From NCBI GenBank assembly GCA_021792365.1, contig JAJYUT010000004.1, positions 248,001-312,000 on the forward strand: DNA of 64,000 nucleotides, in the 5' to 3' direction. This DNA is from Pseudomonadota bacterium. GTDB lineage: Bacteria > Pseudomonadota > Alphaproteobacteria > Dongiales > Dongiaceae. The position numbers were made by a program, and so were the translations under genes. Each line of letters opens with the position of its first letter. Position 1 is the stretch's first letter. Of the stretch, positions 8,980-17,240 are shown in pieces. The notes under the pieces are model-generated. The model was given only the letters and a program-made list of their open reading frames with translations, was not told the DNA's origin and ran no database searches.

Positions 8980-9990
8980 CTATCGACGGTGCCGGATGCG
9001 CGGATTGAGCAGACCGTAAAGCAGGTCCACCACGAGGTTGATCGTCATCACCAGGGCCGCGATCACCAGCACGCCGCCCTGCAGCGCGGGATAGTCGCGG
9101 CGCGCGATCGACTCGACCAGCCACTTGCCGATGCCGGGCCAGGAGAACACGCTTTCGGTTAGGATGGCGCCGCCCATCAGCGTGCCCACCTGCAGTCCGA
9201 TGACGGTCACGACCGGCACCAGCGCGTTGCGCAGCGCATGGATGGCGACCACGCGCAGGGAGCTGAGCCCCTTGGCGCGGGCCGTGCGGATGTAATCCTC
9301 CCCCAGGACCTCCAGCATGGCGGAGCGCGTCATGCGCGCGATCACGGCCAGCGGCACGGTGCCCAGCACGATGGTGGGCAGGACGAGGTGATGCAGGGCA
9401 TTGAGGAACGAGCCGGGCTCGTCGGACAACAATGTGTCGATCAGCATGAATCCGGTGACCTCGTCGACGAAGTAGTCGTCGGACAGGCGCTTGGCCACCG
9501 GCGTCCAGTCGAGCGTGACGGAGAACAAGAGGATCAGCAGCAGACCCCACCAGAAGATCGGCATGGAGTAGCCGGTCAAGCTGGTTCCCATGACGGCATG
9601 ATCGTAAATCGAGCCCCGCTTCACGGCAGCCAGCACGCCGGCAGGCAATCCGATCAGCACCGCAAACAACATGGCAAAGACTGCCAGCTCCAGGGTCGCG
9701 GGAAACAGGGTCAGGAACTCGTCCATCACGGGGCGCTGCGTGACGACGGATGTGCCGAGATCGCCCTGCAGCACGCCGCCGACATAATCGAAGAACTGCA
9801 CGTAGAGCGGCCGGTCCAGGCCCATGTCGTGCAGCAACTGGGCGTGGCGCTCGGGCGAGATGCCGCGTTCGCCCACCCGCACTTCGACCGGATCGCCGGG
9901 CACCAGGCGGATCAGGACGAAGGTCAGGAGGATGATGCCGAGGAAGGTCGGTATCACCAGCCCGATGCGCGTCAAGAGGAAACGAAGCAT
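8980..9990 (-). CDS. dppB: Dipeptide ABC transporter permease DppB
   Basis: A 336-residue permease with about six membrane segments. The N-terminal half carries [14 protein letters not shown] and the C-terminal half the EAA loop ([18 protein letters not shown]) followed by [16 protein letters not shown], both close to enterobacterial DppB. It forms the translocation path with DppC. No clear Shine-Dalgarno precedes the ATG at 9990; a strong hairpin lies just upstream between dppA and dppB. Confidence 0.95.
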   Translation of the reverse strand: MLRFLLTRIGLVIPTFLGIILLTFVLIRLVPGDPVEVRVGERGISPERHAQLLHDMGLDRPLYVQFFDYVGGVLQGDLGTSVVTQRPVMDEFLTLFPATLELAVFAMLFAVLIGLPAGVLAAVKRGSIYDHAVMGTSLTGYSMPIFWWGLLLILLFSVTLDWTPVAKRLSDDYFVDEVTGFMLIDTLLSDEPGSFLNALHHLVLPTIVLGTVPLAVIARMTRSAMLEVLGEDYIRTARAKGLSSLRVVAIHALRNALVPVVTVIGLQVGTLMGGAILTESVFSWPGIGKWLVESIARRDYPALQGGVLVIAALVMTINLVVDLLYGLLNPRIRHRR

Positions 9991-10015
9991 GAATTAACTA
10001 TAGGTCCAAAGAGGA

Positions 10016-10045
10016 GGGGCGGGGAAAGCATCCTTTCCCCGCCCC
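10016..10045 (-). terminator. Hairpin between dppA and dppB
   Basis: A perfect 13-bp stem (GGGGCGGGGAAAG at 10016-10028 with its complement at 10033-10045) and a 4-nt loop. There is no T tract. Such hairpins after binding-protein genes usually protect the upstream message or partly terminate, giving more binding protein than permease. Confidence 0.7.
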
Positions 10046-10063
10046 CGAGGACAAACGCGCGAA

Positions 10064-11659
10064 CTACTCCTCGATGTCGACGCCCTCGAAGATGTGGGTG
10101 CCCAGCGGGTGGACCTTGTACCCCTTCACCTTCTTGCTCATCGGCATGTGGACGACCGAGTGGGCGACCGGCACCCAGGGCGCTTCGTCATGGAAGATGG
10201 CCTGCGCCTGCTTGTAGAGCTCCGTGCGCTGCTCGACGTCGGAGATCTGCTTGGCCTGGTCGATCAGCTTGGTGAACTCCTCGTTGCACCACTTGGCGAT
10301 GTTCTGGCCGCCCTGGCGCGCGGAGGTGCAGGACAGCAGAACGCCCATGAAGTTGTCCGGATCGCCGTTGTCGCCGGTCCAACCCAGCATGCCCATCATG
10401 TGCTCGCCTTCCTGCAGGCGCTTGCGATACTCGCCCCACTCGAAGGTCTTGAGCTCGGCGTTGATGCCGACCTTCGCCAGATCCGCCTGCATCAGCTCAG
10501 CCATGCGCTTGGCATCGGGATTGTACGGACGCTGCACCGGCATGTACCACAGGTCGGCATTGAGGTCCGTGACGCCGGCTTCGGCCAGCATGGCCTTGGC
10601 CTGCTCCGGATCGTACGGATAGGCCGACACCGATTCGTCATAGGACCAGATCGTCGGCGGGATCGGGTTCTTGGCCGCCTTGCCTGCACCCTGATACACG
10701 GCGGACAGGATCGCCTCCTTGTCGATCGCCATGTTGATGGCCTGGCGTACCTTCACATTATCGAACGGCGGCTTCTGCACGTTCATGGCGAGGTAGCCGA
10801 CATTCAGGCCTTCCTGCTCAAGCACCTGCAGCTCCGGATTGGCCTTGAGCCTCTCCACGTTCGCCGGATTGGGATACGGGATGACGTCGCATTCACCGGC
10901 TTCGAGCCGCGCCTCGCGCGTCGCCTGGTCCGGGGTGATGGAGAAGACCAGACGGTCGATCGGTTGCTTGCCGCGGAAGTAGTTGACGTTCGCATTATAG
11001 ATGATGCGATCGTCCTTGCGGTAGTTGGCCCAGATGAAGGGTCCGGTGCCGATCGGCTCCTGGTCGACCTTCTCGGGTGTTCCCGCCTTGAGCATCGCGT
11101 CCATGTATTCCTTGGAATGGATGGCCGCGAAATCCATCGCGAGGTTGGCGATGAAGGGCGCCTCGGGCTTGGTCAGCACAACCTTCAGCGTATGGTCATC
11201 GACCTTCGACATGGAGCTGATCAGGTCCGGCATGCCCATGTCGTTGAAGTAGTCGTATGCGCCGCCGGAGACGGTGTGATACGGGTCGTCCTTCTTCCAC
11301 ATGCGATTGAAGGTCGCGATCACGTCATCGGCAGTGAAGTCGCGCGTCGGCGAGAAGCCACCACGCGCATGGAACTTCACGCCCTGGCGCAGATGGAAGG
11401 TGTAGGTCAGTCCGTCGTCGGACACTTCCCACGATTCCGCCAGACCCGGCTGCAGTTCCGTCGTGCCGGGAATGAACTCGACCAGCTTGTTGAACACTGG
11501 AACAGCGGTGTCAAAGCTGGTGCCGGTGGTGTTGATCTGCGGATTGAAATTCTCCGGGCTACCTTCGGAGCAATAGACCAGGGTCTTGGCAGAGGCGGCG
11601 TTCGCGAAGCCAAACGCGAGCGCGGCCGCTGCGACGGCCCCCAAAAGTCGACGTTTCAT
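10064..11659 (-). CDS. dppA: Dipeptide-binding periplasmic protein DppA
   Basis: A 531-residue family 5 solute-binding protein. The first 24 residues form a signal peptide ending ANAASA. The mature start KTLVYCSEGSPENFNPQ closely follows Escherichia coli DppA as I remember it, including PGLAESWEVS and the later YNPDAKRMAELMQADLA. It captures dipeptides (and, in some species, haem) and delivers them to DppBC. First gene of dppABCDF; a hairpin after it probably raises its level over the permeases. A possible promoter lies at 11730-11759. Confidence 0.95.
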   Translation of the reverse strand: MKRRLLGAVAAAALAFGFANAASAKTLVYCSEGSPENFNPQINTTGTSFDTAVPVFNKLVEFIPGTTELQPGLAESWEVSDDGLTYTFHLRQGVKFHARGGFSPTRDFTADDVIATFNRMWKKDDPYHTVSGGAYDYFNDMGMPDLISSMSKVDDHTLKVVLTKPEAPFIANLAMDFAAIHSKEYMDAMLKAGTPEKVDQEPIGTGPFIWANYRKDDRIIYNANVNYFRGKQPIDRLVFSITPDQATREARLEAGECDVIPYPNPANVERLKANPELQVLEQEGLNVGYLAMNVQKPPFDNVKVRQAINMAIDKEAILSAVYQGAGKAAKNPIPPTIWSYDESVSAYPYDPEQAKAMLAEAGVTDLNADLWYMPVQRPYNPDAKRMAELMQADLAKVGINAELKTFEWGEYRKRLQEGEHMMGMLGWTGDNGDPDNFMGVLLSCTSARQGGQNIAKWCNEEFTKLIDQAKQISDVEQRTELYKQAQAIFHDEAPWVPVAHSVVHMPMSKKVKGYKVHPLGTHIFEGVDIEE

Positions 11660-11729
11660 TGTTTCAGTCTCCCATTAGAAGGTCGGACAGCCTTGATCTT
11701 GCTTGCATTTCCCGGGCTGCCTTGGGCGA

Positions 11730-11759
11730 AACCTAGGACCGTTGCGCAAGCGGAGTCAA
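11730..11759 (-). promoter_or_regulatory. Candidate dppA promoter
   Basis: On the minus strand TTGACT (11759-11754) is followed 18 bp later by TAGGTT (11735-11730). The -35 box matches five of six consensus bases; the -10 box is weak. It would give a leader of roughly 65 nt before dppA. Confidence 0.4.
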
Positions 11760-11953
11760 CGCCCTGGTCACAATCTTGCCACTTTCCCGACACGGTGCTG
11801 GGTCATGCGGCGCCGGGCAGGTCAGTTTGCCGGCTGGGCCGTCGTTCCGCAGGGCCGAAACGCCAGCCGTGCCGCGGCTTGACCAGGCGGCGACCCGCCC
11901 GGCATGGTGCGGCGCGCTATGTATCGTTTCATTCAGCCTGCCGAGGAACGCCG

Positions 11954-12442
11954 ATGTCCATTCCCGCCCCGTTCGTGTGGAGCGATCTGAAGGTCCCGCC
12001 CGAGTGGGTGGACGAGAACAAGCACATGAACGTGGCCTTCTATCTCAAGGCGTTCGACGACGCGTTCTACGGCGTCTACCGCGCCTGGGGCATGGATTTT
12101 GCCGAGGTCCAGGCCCGCGGCTTCACCACCTTCGCGGCGGAGAACCACATTACTTATCAGGGCGAGTTGTTCCTGGGAGACAGCTTCTCGGTCGAGACCA
12201 TCCTGCTCGACTTCGACCGCAAGCGCATCCGCTGGTTCAACACCATGCGCAAGACGGACGGCAGCATCGCCGCGACCTGCGAATGGCTGATCCTGTTCGT
12301 GGACTTCCGCCGGCGCCGCGTGACGGAAATGCCCGACGAGTATTTCAACAAGCTGCGCCCGATCAAGGAAGCGCACGACAAGCTGCCGCGCCCCCCGGAA
12401 GCCGGGCGCGGGATTTCGGTCGGGAACAAGCGGCGCGGCTAG
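11954..12442 (+). CDS. Hotdog-fold acyl-CoA thioesterase (4HBT type)
   Basis: A 162-residue single-domain protein. The N-terminal VDENKHMNVAFYLKAFDDA has the Asn-His-Met pattern of 4-hydroxybenzoyl-CoA-type thioesterases, in which the region after it forms the long hotdog helix. ENHITYQGEL and IRWFNTMRK fit the later strands. The family hydrolyses acyl-CoA or aryl-CoA thioesters in the cytosol; the substrate is unknown. GAGGAA at 11943-11948 marks the ATG at 11954 as the start. The long frame running into it from 10094 is the antisense of dppA and is not coding. The gene is convergent with the GST gene (4 bp apart). Confidence 0.85.
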   Translation: MSIPAPFVWSDLKVPPEWVDENKHMNVAFYLKAFDDAFYGVYRAWGMDFAEVQARGFTTFAAENHITYQGELFLGDSFSVETILLDFDRKRIRWFNTMRKTDGSIAATCEWLILFVDFRRRRVTEMPDEYFNKLRPIKEAHDKLPRPPEAGRGISVGNKRRG

Positions 12443-12446
12443 CGCC

Positions 12447-13094
12447 TCAGTTCTCCCAGCCCGGCTTGAACGGGAACCGCCTGGCCCAGAAATCCCGGAG
12501 GCGCGGGTCGGCATCGACGCGGCGCACGATCTCGGCCATCTTAGGCGCGGTTTTGTAGAAGCGGGTGCGCCACGGGCCGAAGCGCGAGATCACCGTCACG
12601 TAGAGGTCGAGGACGCTGAGTTCATCGCCCAGAATGTAGCGGCCTGGATCGATCTGCTGGTCCATGTTGCGCCAGCATTCCGCGATGCGATCGTGCACGC
12701 GATCGATCACGCGCGGCGCATCCTTCTTATCGGCTGCGATGCGCATCGGGTCGCCCTTGATCCAGAACAGCGAGTAGATCGCGGACGAGACATAGGCCAT
12801 CCAGCGCAGATATTGCGCGCGTCGGGCATCGCCGATCTGCGGCGCCAGGCGCGCCTGCGGGTAGCGGTCGGCGAGATGGATCAGGATCGCCGCGCTTTCC
12901 GTCATGATCTCGCCGGACGGAAAGGCCAGCGCCGGCACCTGGCGCAGCGGGTTCACGGCCTCGACCCGGCTGCGCGCCGTTTCGTCTACCCAGGTGACGG
13001 CCTCGACCAGTTCGTAGGGAATGCCGATCAGCGTCAGCGTCGCCTCGATCGGGACCGAGCCCGAACCGACGGCGCCGAAGACGGTATACTCCAT
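12447..13094 (-). CDS. Glutathione S-transferase family protein
   Basis: A 215-residue protein with a thioredoxin-like N-terminal domain and an all-helical C-terminal domain. NPLRQVPAL carries the cis-Pro and GEIMTESAAILIHLAD the Glu-Ser that binds the glutathione gamma-glutamyl group; ILGDELSVLDLYV is the usual N-capping box of the C-terminal domain. The first strand ends in GAVGSGSVP with a possible Ser for thiolate activation. Substrate unknown. It starts 3 bp after the stop of the upstream deacylase gene on the same strand, so the two probably form a transcript. Confidence 0.85.
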   Translation of the reverse strand: MEYTVFGAVGSGSVPIEATLTLIGIPYELVEAVTWVDETARSRVEAVNPLRQVPALAFPSGEIMTESAAILIHLADRYPQARLAPQIGDARRAQYLRWMAYVSSAIYSLFWIKGDPMRIAADKKDAPRVIDRVHDRIAECWRNMDQQIDPGRYILGDELSVLDLYVTVISRFGPWRTRFYKTAPKMAEIVRRVDADPRLRDFWARRFPFKPGWEN

Positions 13095-13097
13095 GGC

Positions 13098-14240
13098 CTA
13101 GTCGCTCAGCATCAGGCCGGTCGGGTTGGGCAGCGCCTTGTCGCCCACGATCATCGCGACGGTATCGCCCGCCGCCACCGCCTTCATGGCGCGGGTCGAG
13201 AGGATCGGCCCGTCGGACTGGCAGCGCAATTCGATGCGCGCCTTCTTGGGATCGTCCGCGAGCGGGTCGACGATCTCGGCGATCACGTCGCCTGCCTTCA
13301 CGACGTCGCCTTCCCGCTTGCGATACGCGATGATGCCCGCCTTGGGCGTGCGCACGATCTCGCAGGCATCGAGATTGGTGACCTTCGCCGTGAGTTCCGG
13401 TAGCGGGCCGGGATCGCCCGCAATGAGCCCGCGGCGCTGCAGGAAGCGGAACAGTCCACGCGCATCCTGGATGGCAAGCTCGTCATAGACGTCGGCCTGG
13501 CCGCGGAACTCGACGGTGGAGGTCAGGACCGGCGCCGGCACGGGATAATCCGGCCCAACCTCCTTCTGCAGCCGGTACCAGGGGAGGAAGAAGCTCTCGT
13601 CGAACGAGGCCGCGCCGGAATCATCGCACAGCAGGACGGCGCGTGCGCCGACCTCGGCAGCCAGATCGCGCGCCCGCGGCCAGAACGCGTTGGTGGTGTA
13701 GACGTGCAGCAGGGCGATGTCGTCGCAATGCAGGTCGAGCACGATATCGGCATCGTGGGCGAGGCGCATGAGCTCGCGCCGCAGCTTGGCATTCTCGCCC
13801 ACGGCGTAGATCTGCTCCACGGTCTCGCCCAGAGCCTGGCGCACGGTCGCGATATTGGCCTCTGCGTCCTTGCCCAGCTTGCCCTTCACCTTGGCCGCAA
13901 GTCCCTGCGAGAGGTCGGGCCAGCGGCGATTGAAATTGACGCCGCTGCGGAAGTCGTAGCGCCCGGCGAAGGTGGTGTTGATGACCTGGCCCGCGCCCAC
14001 GGGATTGGCGACAGGCACCACGATAATCTCGCCCGTGATGTCGCCGCGCGCATCCGCATCGTCGAGCAGGCTGATCAGGTGGTGAGCGGCCAGCATGCCC
14101 GGAATCTCGTCGGCATGCAGCGAGGCCTGCAGGTAGGCTTTCGGTCGCGCGCCCGGTTTGCCGTAGCGATGGGCTTTGACGAAGCGCTCGGTGCCCGGAC
14201 TCATCGAGTCGAGTTCGATACGCTGAACCACTTTGCTCAT
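13098..14240 (-). CDS. AstE/AspA-like zinc deacylase (succinylglutamate desuccinylase/aspartoacylase family), paralogue 1
   Basis: A 380-residue M14-like zinc enzyme. The zinc ligands are visible as H42 and E45 in LHADE and H171 in LDLHCD; the substrate-binding NFNRRWPD is near 102-109. A C-terminal beta-rich segment with GDVVKAGDVIAEIVDP resembles a biotinyl/lipoyl-type fold found in this subfamily. Family members remove acyl groups from N-acyl amino acids; the natural substrate is unknown. The ATG at 14240 is chosen because upstream residues are unlike the family. A second copy lies at 17241-18374 with the zinc residues at identical positions. It heads a short transcript with the GST. Confidence 0.82.
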   Translation of the reverse strand: MSKVVQRIELDSMSPGTERFVKAHRYGKPGARPKAYLQASLHADEIPGMLAAHHLISLLDDADARGDITGEIIVVPVANPVGAGQVINTTFAGRYDFRSGVNFNRRWPDLSQGLAAKVKGKLGKDAEANIATVRQALGETVEQIYAVGENAKLRRELMRLAHDADIVLDLHCDDIALLHVYTTNAFWPRARDLAAEVGARAVLLCDDSGAASFDESFFLPWYRLQKEVGPDYPVPAPVLTSTVEFRGQADVYDELAIQDARGLFRFLQRRGLIAGDPGPLPELTAKVTNLDACEIVRTPKAGIIAYRKREGDVVKAGDVIAEIVDPLADDPKKARIELRCQSDGPILSTRAMKAVAAGDTVAMIVGDKALPNPTGLMLSD

Positions 14241-14318
14241 GAGGATGCTCTTCGAATGGATCGGATGGGCGGGATTACGCCCCGCCCGCCCTTGAGGAGT
14301 CAAGCTGAGGAGAGCAGG

Positions 14319-15983
14319 TCAGCCCGCCGAACGGCGCGTTGATTCAGCGCCCACCGACGTCAGGAAGCCGCGGATCTCCTCGAGGAATCGCGGCCAGGCG
14401 GGCTCCTGCTCCAGGATGACGTGGTTGCGGCTGTCCAGCGGCACGAAGCGGGCGCGCGGGATGGCGCTTGCCAGCTCCCGCCCGGAAGCGAAGGGAACCG
14501 CCGCATCGTGCACGCTGTGCAGCACCAGCGTCGGGACGGTCACCTGGGGCAGCAGGTGAGTCACATCGATCTTCCCGAGATCGTTCATGAGCAGCGCCGC
14601 GTTCTCCGGCGAGGTGGAGATGCGCTGCAGGTCGTTCCACCAGCGCCACTGCTCGAGGCTGCCGTCGGGGATGTACCAGGAGGTGAAGATCTGGCGGAAC
14701 GCCGGATTGTCCTGGCCCCAGCCTTCGCGCACCAGGGTCTGCATCGCTTCCCTGCGGGCCACCTCGGCCGGGTTGCCGCGCGCGCGCCAGCCCTTGGCAT
14801 ATCCGCCGTGCAGGACCATGCAGGTCACGCGCTCCGGATGCCTGACCGCGTAGGCGATGGAGACGGCGCAGCCCTGCGAGATGCCGAGCAAGGGGAACCG
14901 CTCGAGCCCCGCCGCATCGGCCACCGTTTCCAGATCGCGTACCAGCGCATCGATCGAGAAAGCCTCGACCTTCCAGTCCGACAGGCCGTTGCCCCGCTCA
15001 TCATAGCGGATCAGGCGGAAGTCGCGCGTGAGCGCGCCCAGCAAATGGCACCAGACCGGGCTGCGCCAATCGAACTCGAGATGGTTCAGCCAGTTCGCGG
15101 CCTTGACCAGCGGCGGCCCGCTGCCGCTGCTGGCAAAAGCGATGCGCACGCCGTCCGAGGTCATGCAGAAGCGGATGTCCTGGTTGGCGGGCAGCGATGG
15201 CGTGGCGTCGGAAGCGGGCAATGGCGCGCGTGCTGGTTCGTGCGCCGGGGCGCTCTGCAGTCTGGCGCGCGCCTGCTGATAGAGCGCGGTGGTCGCGGGC
15301 TCGGGGACCGTGCCCAGCTCCCGCTTCAGCAGATCGGTGCAGTCGCGGTAGTGCCGGATCACCGCGTTATAATTGCCGCGCTCGAGATGAAGCTGCAGCA
15401 ATCGCCGGTGGCACTCTTCCGACAGGGGATCGAGCGCCAAAGCGCGTTCCAATGCCGCGGCGGCGGCGGTCGCGTTGCCGGCGGCCGCCTCGCATTCCGC
15501 CAGCCGCGTCAGCACGGCAAGGGCGAGATTGTGGAAGCGCATGCGCTCCTGCGAGAGCCACTCGTCGAAGGCCGCTTCGGTCAGCCTCAGCCCCTCCAGC
15601 AGCGGGCCGCGATAGAGGTCCGCCGCCCGCCGCAAGCTGGCGCGATCATCGCGCCTCGCGAGCGCGATGAACTCGATGACGTCGGCGCTCACCATCGCGG
15701 GATTGATGGCCAGGGTCTCGCGCTCGGCCAGGAAGGGATCAGGCGCGCCGGCCATCGCATTGCGGATGGAGGTCAGGGTCTGGCTGAGGCTGTGCCGCGC
15801 CTGCCGGTCGCCGCGGTCGCCCCAGAGCAGGGCCGTCACCCGCTCGCGGGGCTGGGGCTCGCCGGCCCTGCAGGCCAGCACGCCAAGCACCGCCTCCGCC
15901 TTGCGTGTCGGCAAGGCGAGGAAACGTCCCTGCGGGCCGGTGGCGGTGAATCCGCCGAGCAGAGCAACGCGGATCTGCGTCAT
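14319..15983 (-). CDS. SARP/BTAD-type DNA-binding regulator fused to an alpha/beta hydrolase
   Basis: A 554-residue two-part protein. Residues 1-95 form an OmpR-like winged helix of SARP type (LPTRKAEAVLGVLA, RERVTALLW, RHSLSQTLTSIR); 98-242 form the bacterial transcriptional activation domain with TPR-like helices; about 270-545 form an alpha/beta hydrolase with nucleophile S369 in GISQG, acid D493 in HSVHDAAVP and H521 in SRNHV. All three catalytic residues are present, so the module could be an enzyme or a ligand sensor. GAGGACTT just before the ATG at 15983 decides the start; the open frame upstream to 16148 lacks one. It is divergent from mddA, with SARP-style direct repeats between them. 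Confidence 0.85.
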   Translation of the reverse strand: MTQIRVALLGGFTATGPQGRFLALPTRKAEAVLGVLACRAGEPQPRERVTALLWGDRGDRQARHSLSQTLTSIRNAMAGAPDPFLAERETLAINPAMVSADVIEFIALARRDDRASLRRAADLYRGPLLEGLRLTEAAFDEWLSQERMRFHNLALAVLTRLAECEAAAGNATAAAAALERALALDPLSEECHRRLLQLHLERGNYNAVIRHYRDCTDLLKRELGTVPEPATTALYQQARARLQSAPAHEPARAPLPASDATPSLPANQDIRFCMTSDGVRIAFASSGSGPPLVKAANWLNHLEFDWRSPVWCHLLGALTRDFRLIRYDERGNGLSDWKVEAFSIDALVRDLETVADAAGLERFPLLGISQGCAVSIAYAVRHPERVTCMVLHGGYAKGWRARGNPAEVARREAMQTLVREGWGQDNPAFRQIFTSWYIPDGSLEQWRWWNDLQRISTSPENAALLMNDLGKIDVTHLLPQVTVPTLVLHSVHDAAVPFASGRELASAIPRARFVPLDSRNHVILEQEPAWPRFLEEIRGFLTSVGAESTRRSAG

Positions 15984-16106
15984 AAGTCCTCGTACGGCCC
16001 CAATCCCGTCCAAATAGTACACCTGTAGCATCAGCACGGCCTCGTGGTCCGCCGCAACGCGACCGGTCCGACGCGGTTTGTGGATGTTACAACAAGTCAT
16101 GTTGAC

Positions 16107-16127
16107 TTTTGACGGCTTTTTGACGGC
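16107..16127 (+). promoter_or_regulatory. Direct repeats with 11-bp period, candidate SARP operator
   Basis: TTTTGACGGC occurs exactly twice, at 16107-16116 and 16118-16127, giving an 11-bp period. A further TTGAC is at 16102-16106. SARP regulators are known to bind heptamer direct repeats spaced by one helical turn. The repeats lie between the divergent SARP-hydrolase gene and mddA. No clear -10 box follows at the usual distance, so the target promoter is uncertain. Confidence 0.45.
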
Positions 16128-16192
16128 GGCTTGCCCACCCGCTGACACCGCAAGACTAGACCACCGGCTCCCCGATTGAGAGGAGATCCGTC

Positions 16193-16978
16193 ATGGGTGG
16201 CATTCTTGCAGTGCTCTATGGCGCGGCTGCATATGCATTCTTCCTGGTTACCTTTGCATATGCCATCGCGTTCGTTGGCAACATCATCGTTCCCAAGACC
16301 ATCGATTCCGGCACGCCGGGACTGCTGGTCGAAGCTCTGGTCGTCAACACGATCCTGCTCGGCATTTTCGCGGTCCAGCACAGCGTGATGGCGCGCCAGG
16401 GCTTCAAGCGGGTGTGGACCCGCATCGTGCCGGAACCGGTCGAGCGCAGCACCTTCGTCCTGTTCTCAACGGCGGCGCTGGCCCTGCTGCTGTGGCAGTG
16501 GCGGCCGATCCCGGACGTGGTCTGGTCGGTCGAGAACCCGATCGCCGTCGCCGTGATCCATGGCGTGTTCTGGCTGGGCTGGGGCGTCCTGCTGCTCTCC
16601 ACCTTCCTGCTGAACCACTTCGAGCTGTTCGGCTTACGGCAAGTGATCTCGCGCCTGATGGGCTGGCGCATCCCGGCGCCGCAGTTCCGCACGCCCTTCC
16701 TCTACAAGCGCATCCGGCATCCGCTCTATTTCGGCTTCCTGCTCGGCTTCTGGGCGACGCCGACGATGACGATGGGGCATCTGCTGTTTTCGGTCGCGAC
16801 CACCGGCTACATCCTCATCGGAATCTTTTTCGAGGAGCGCGATCTCATCAACCTGTTCGGCGACCAGTACCGGCGCTATCGCAAGCAGGTCTCGATGCTG
16901 ATCCCGGTGCCCTGGCGCCGCTACGACGAAGCCGAGGCGGAGGGCCATCCGCCGCTCGGTGCGAAGGCGCCGCGATAG
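16193..16978 (+). CDS. mddA: Methanethiol S-methyltransferase MddA
   Basis: A 261-residue inner-membrane protein with five or six hydrophobic segments. It shows the family pattern FAVQHSVMARQGFKR, RIVPEPVERSTFVLFS, LLNHFELFGLRQV, RIRHPLYFGFLLGFWATP and FEERDLINLFGDQYRRYR, the last typical of membrane methyltransferases related to NnrU/ICMT. MddA transfers the methyl group of S-adenosylmethionine to methanethiol to make dimethyl sulfide. AGGAG just upstream marks the ATG at 16193. It is divergent from a SARP-hydrolase gene and followed by a DUF1127 gene after a strong hairpin. Confidence 0.88.
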   Translation: MGGILAVLYGAAAYAFFLVTFAYAIAFVGNIIVPKTIDSGTPGLLVEALVVNTILLGIFAVQHSVMARQGFKRVWTRIVPEPVERSTFVLFSTAALALLLWQWRPIPDVVWSVENPIAVAVIHGVFWLGWGVLLLSTFLLNHFELFGLRQVISRLMGWRIPAPQFRTPFLYKRIRHPLYFGFLLGFWATPTMTMGHLLFSVATTGYILIGIFFEERDLINLFGDQYRRYRKQVSMLIPVPWRRYDEAEAEGHPPLGAKAPR

Positions 16979-17007
16979 CGCCGTCCCCATCCAACTACAA
17001 TGAACCG

Positions 17008-17034
17008 ATCCGCCCGCCGCTGCGGCGGGCGGAT
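17008..17034 (+). terminator. Hairpin after mddA, abutting the next Shine-Dalgarno
   Basis: ATCCGCCCGCCG at 17008-17019 pairs with its complement at 17023-17034 (12 bp, 3-nt loop), 30 bp past the mddA stop. The next gene's GGAGGA begins right after the stem. It could end the mddA message or modulate translation of the downstream gene. Confidence 0.6.
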
Positions 17035-17046
17035 GGAGGAAACATC

Positions 17047-17235
17047 GTGAGTCATTCTGTTGTGCGGCCGCGGCGCTCGGACGAACTCGGCGGCGACCGT
17101 TCGATTGCAAGAATACTGGCGCGTCTGTTCGCGCGGCGCCGGCCCCGGCCGTCGTCGGATCACCTGCCCGATCATCTGCTGCGGGATGCCGGCCTCGACC
17201 GGATCGGCGGGCGGACCATCCGCCGCCGCCGCTGA
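17047..17235 (+). CDS. Small DUF1127-like protein
   Basis: A 62-residue Arg-rich peptide starting at GTG 17047, with a strong GGAGGA Shine-Dalgarno at 17035-17040. The C-terminal half has the DUF1127 (YjiS-like) pattern DHLPDHLLRDAGLDRIGG, comparable to the usual LSDRLLRDIGL. DUF1127 proteins in alphaproteobacteria are often very small; some bind RNA or affect phosphate and carbon metabolism. Function here is unknown. The same frame is open upstream in the antisense-like shadow of mddA, but the Shine-Dalgarno fixes the start. Confidence 0.7.
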   Translation: MSHSVVRPRRSDELGGDRSIARILARLFARRRPRPSSDHLPDHLLRDAGLDRIGGRTIRRRR

Positions 17236-17240
17236 ACGGT

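Noticed and set aside
10094-11953. Long plus-strand open frame (782 codons with its tail) opposite dppA
   Set aside because: It is antisense to dppA, and its translation is rich in His, Arg and Leu of shadow type. Only its last 162 codons (from 11954) form a real gene.
14421-16028. 535-codon plus-strand frame opposite the SARP-hydrolase gene
   Set aside because: Antisense shadow; the minus-strand protein has complete domains and a good start.
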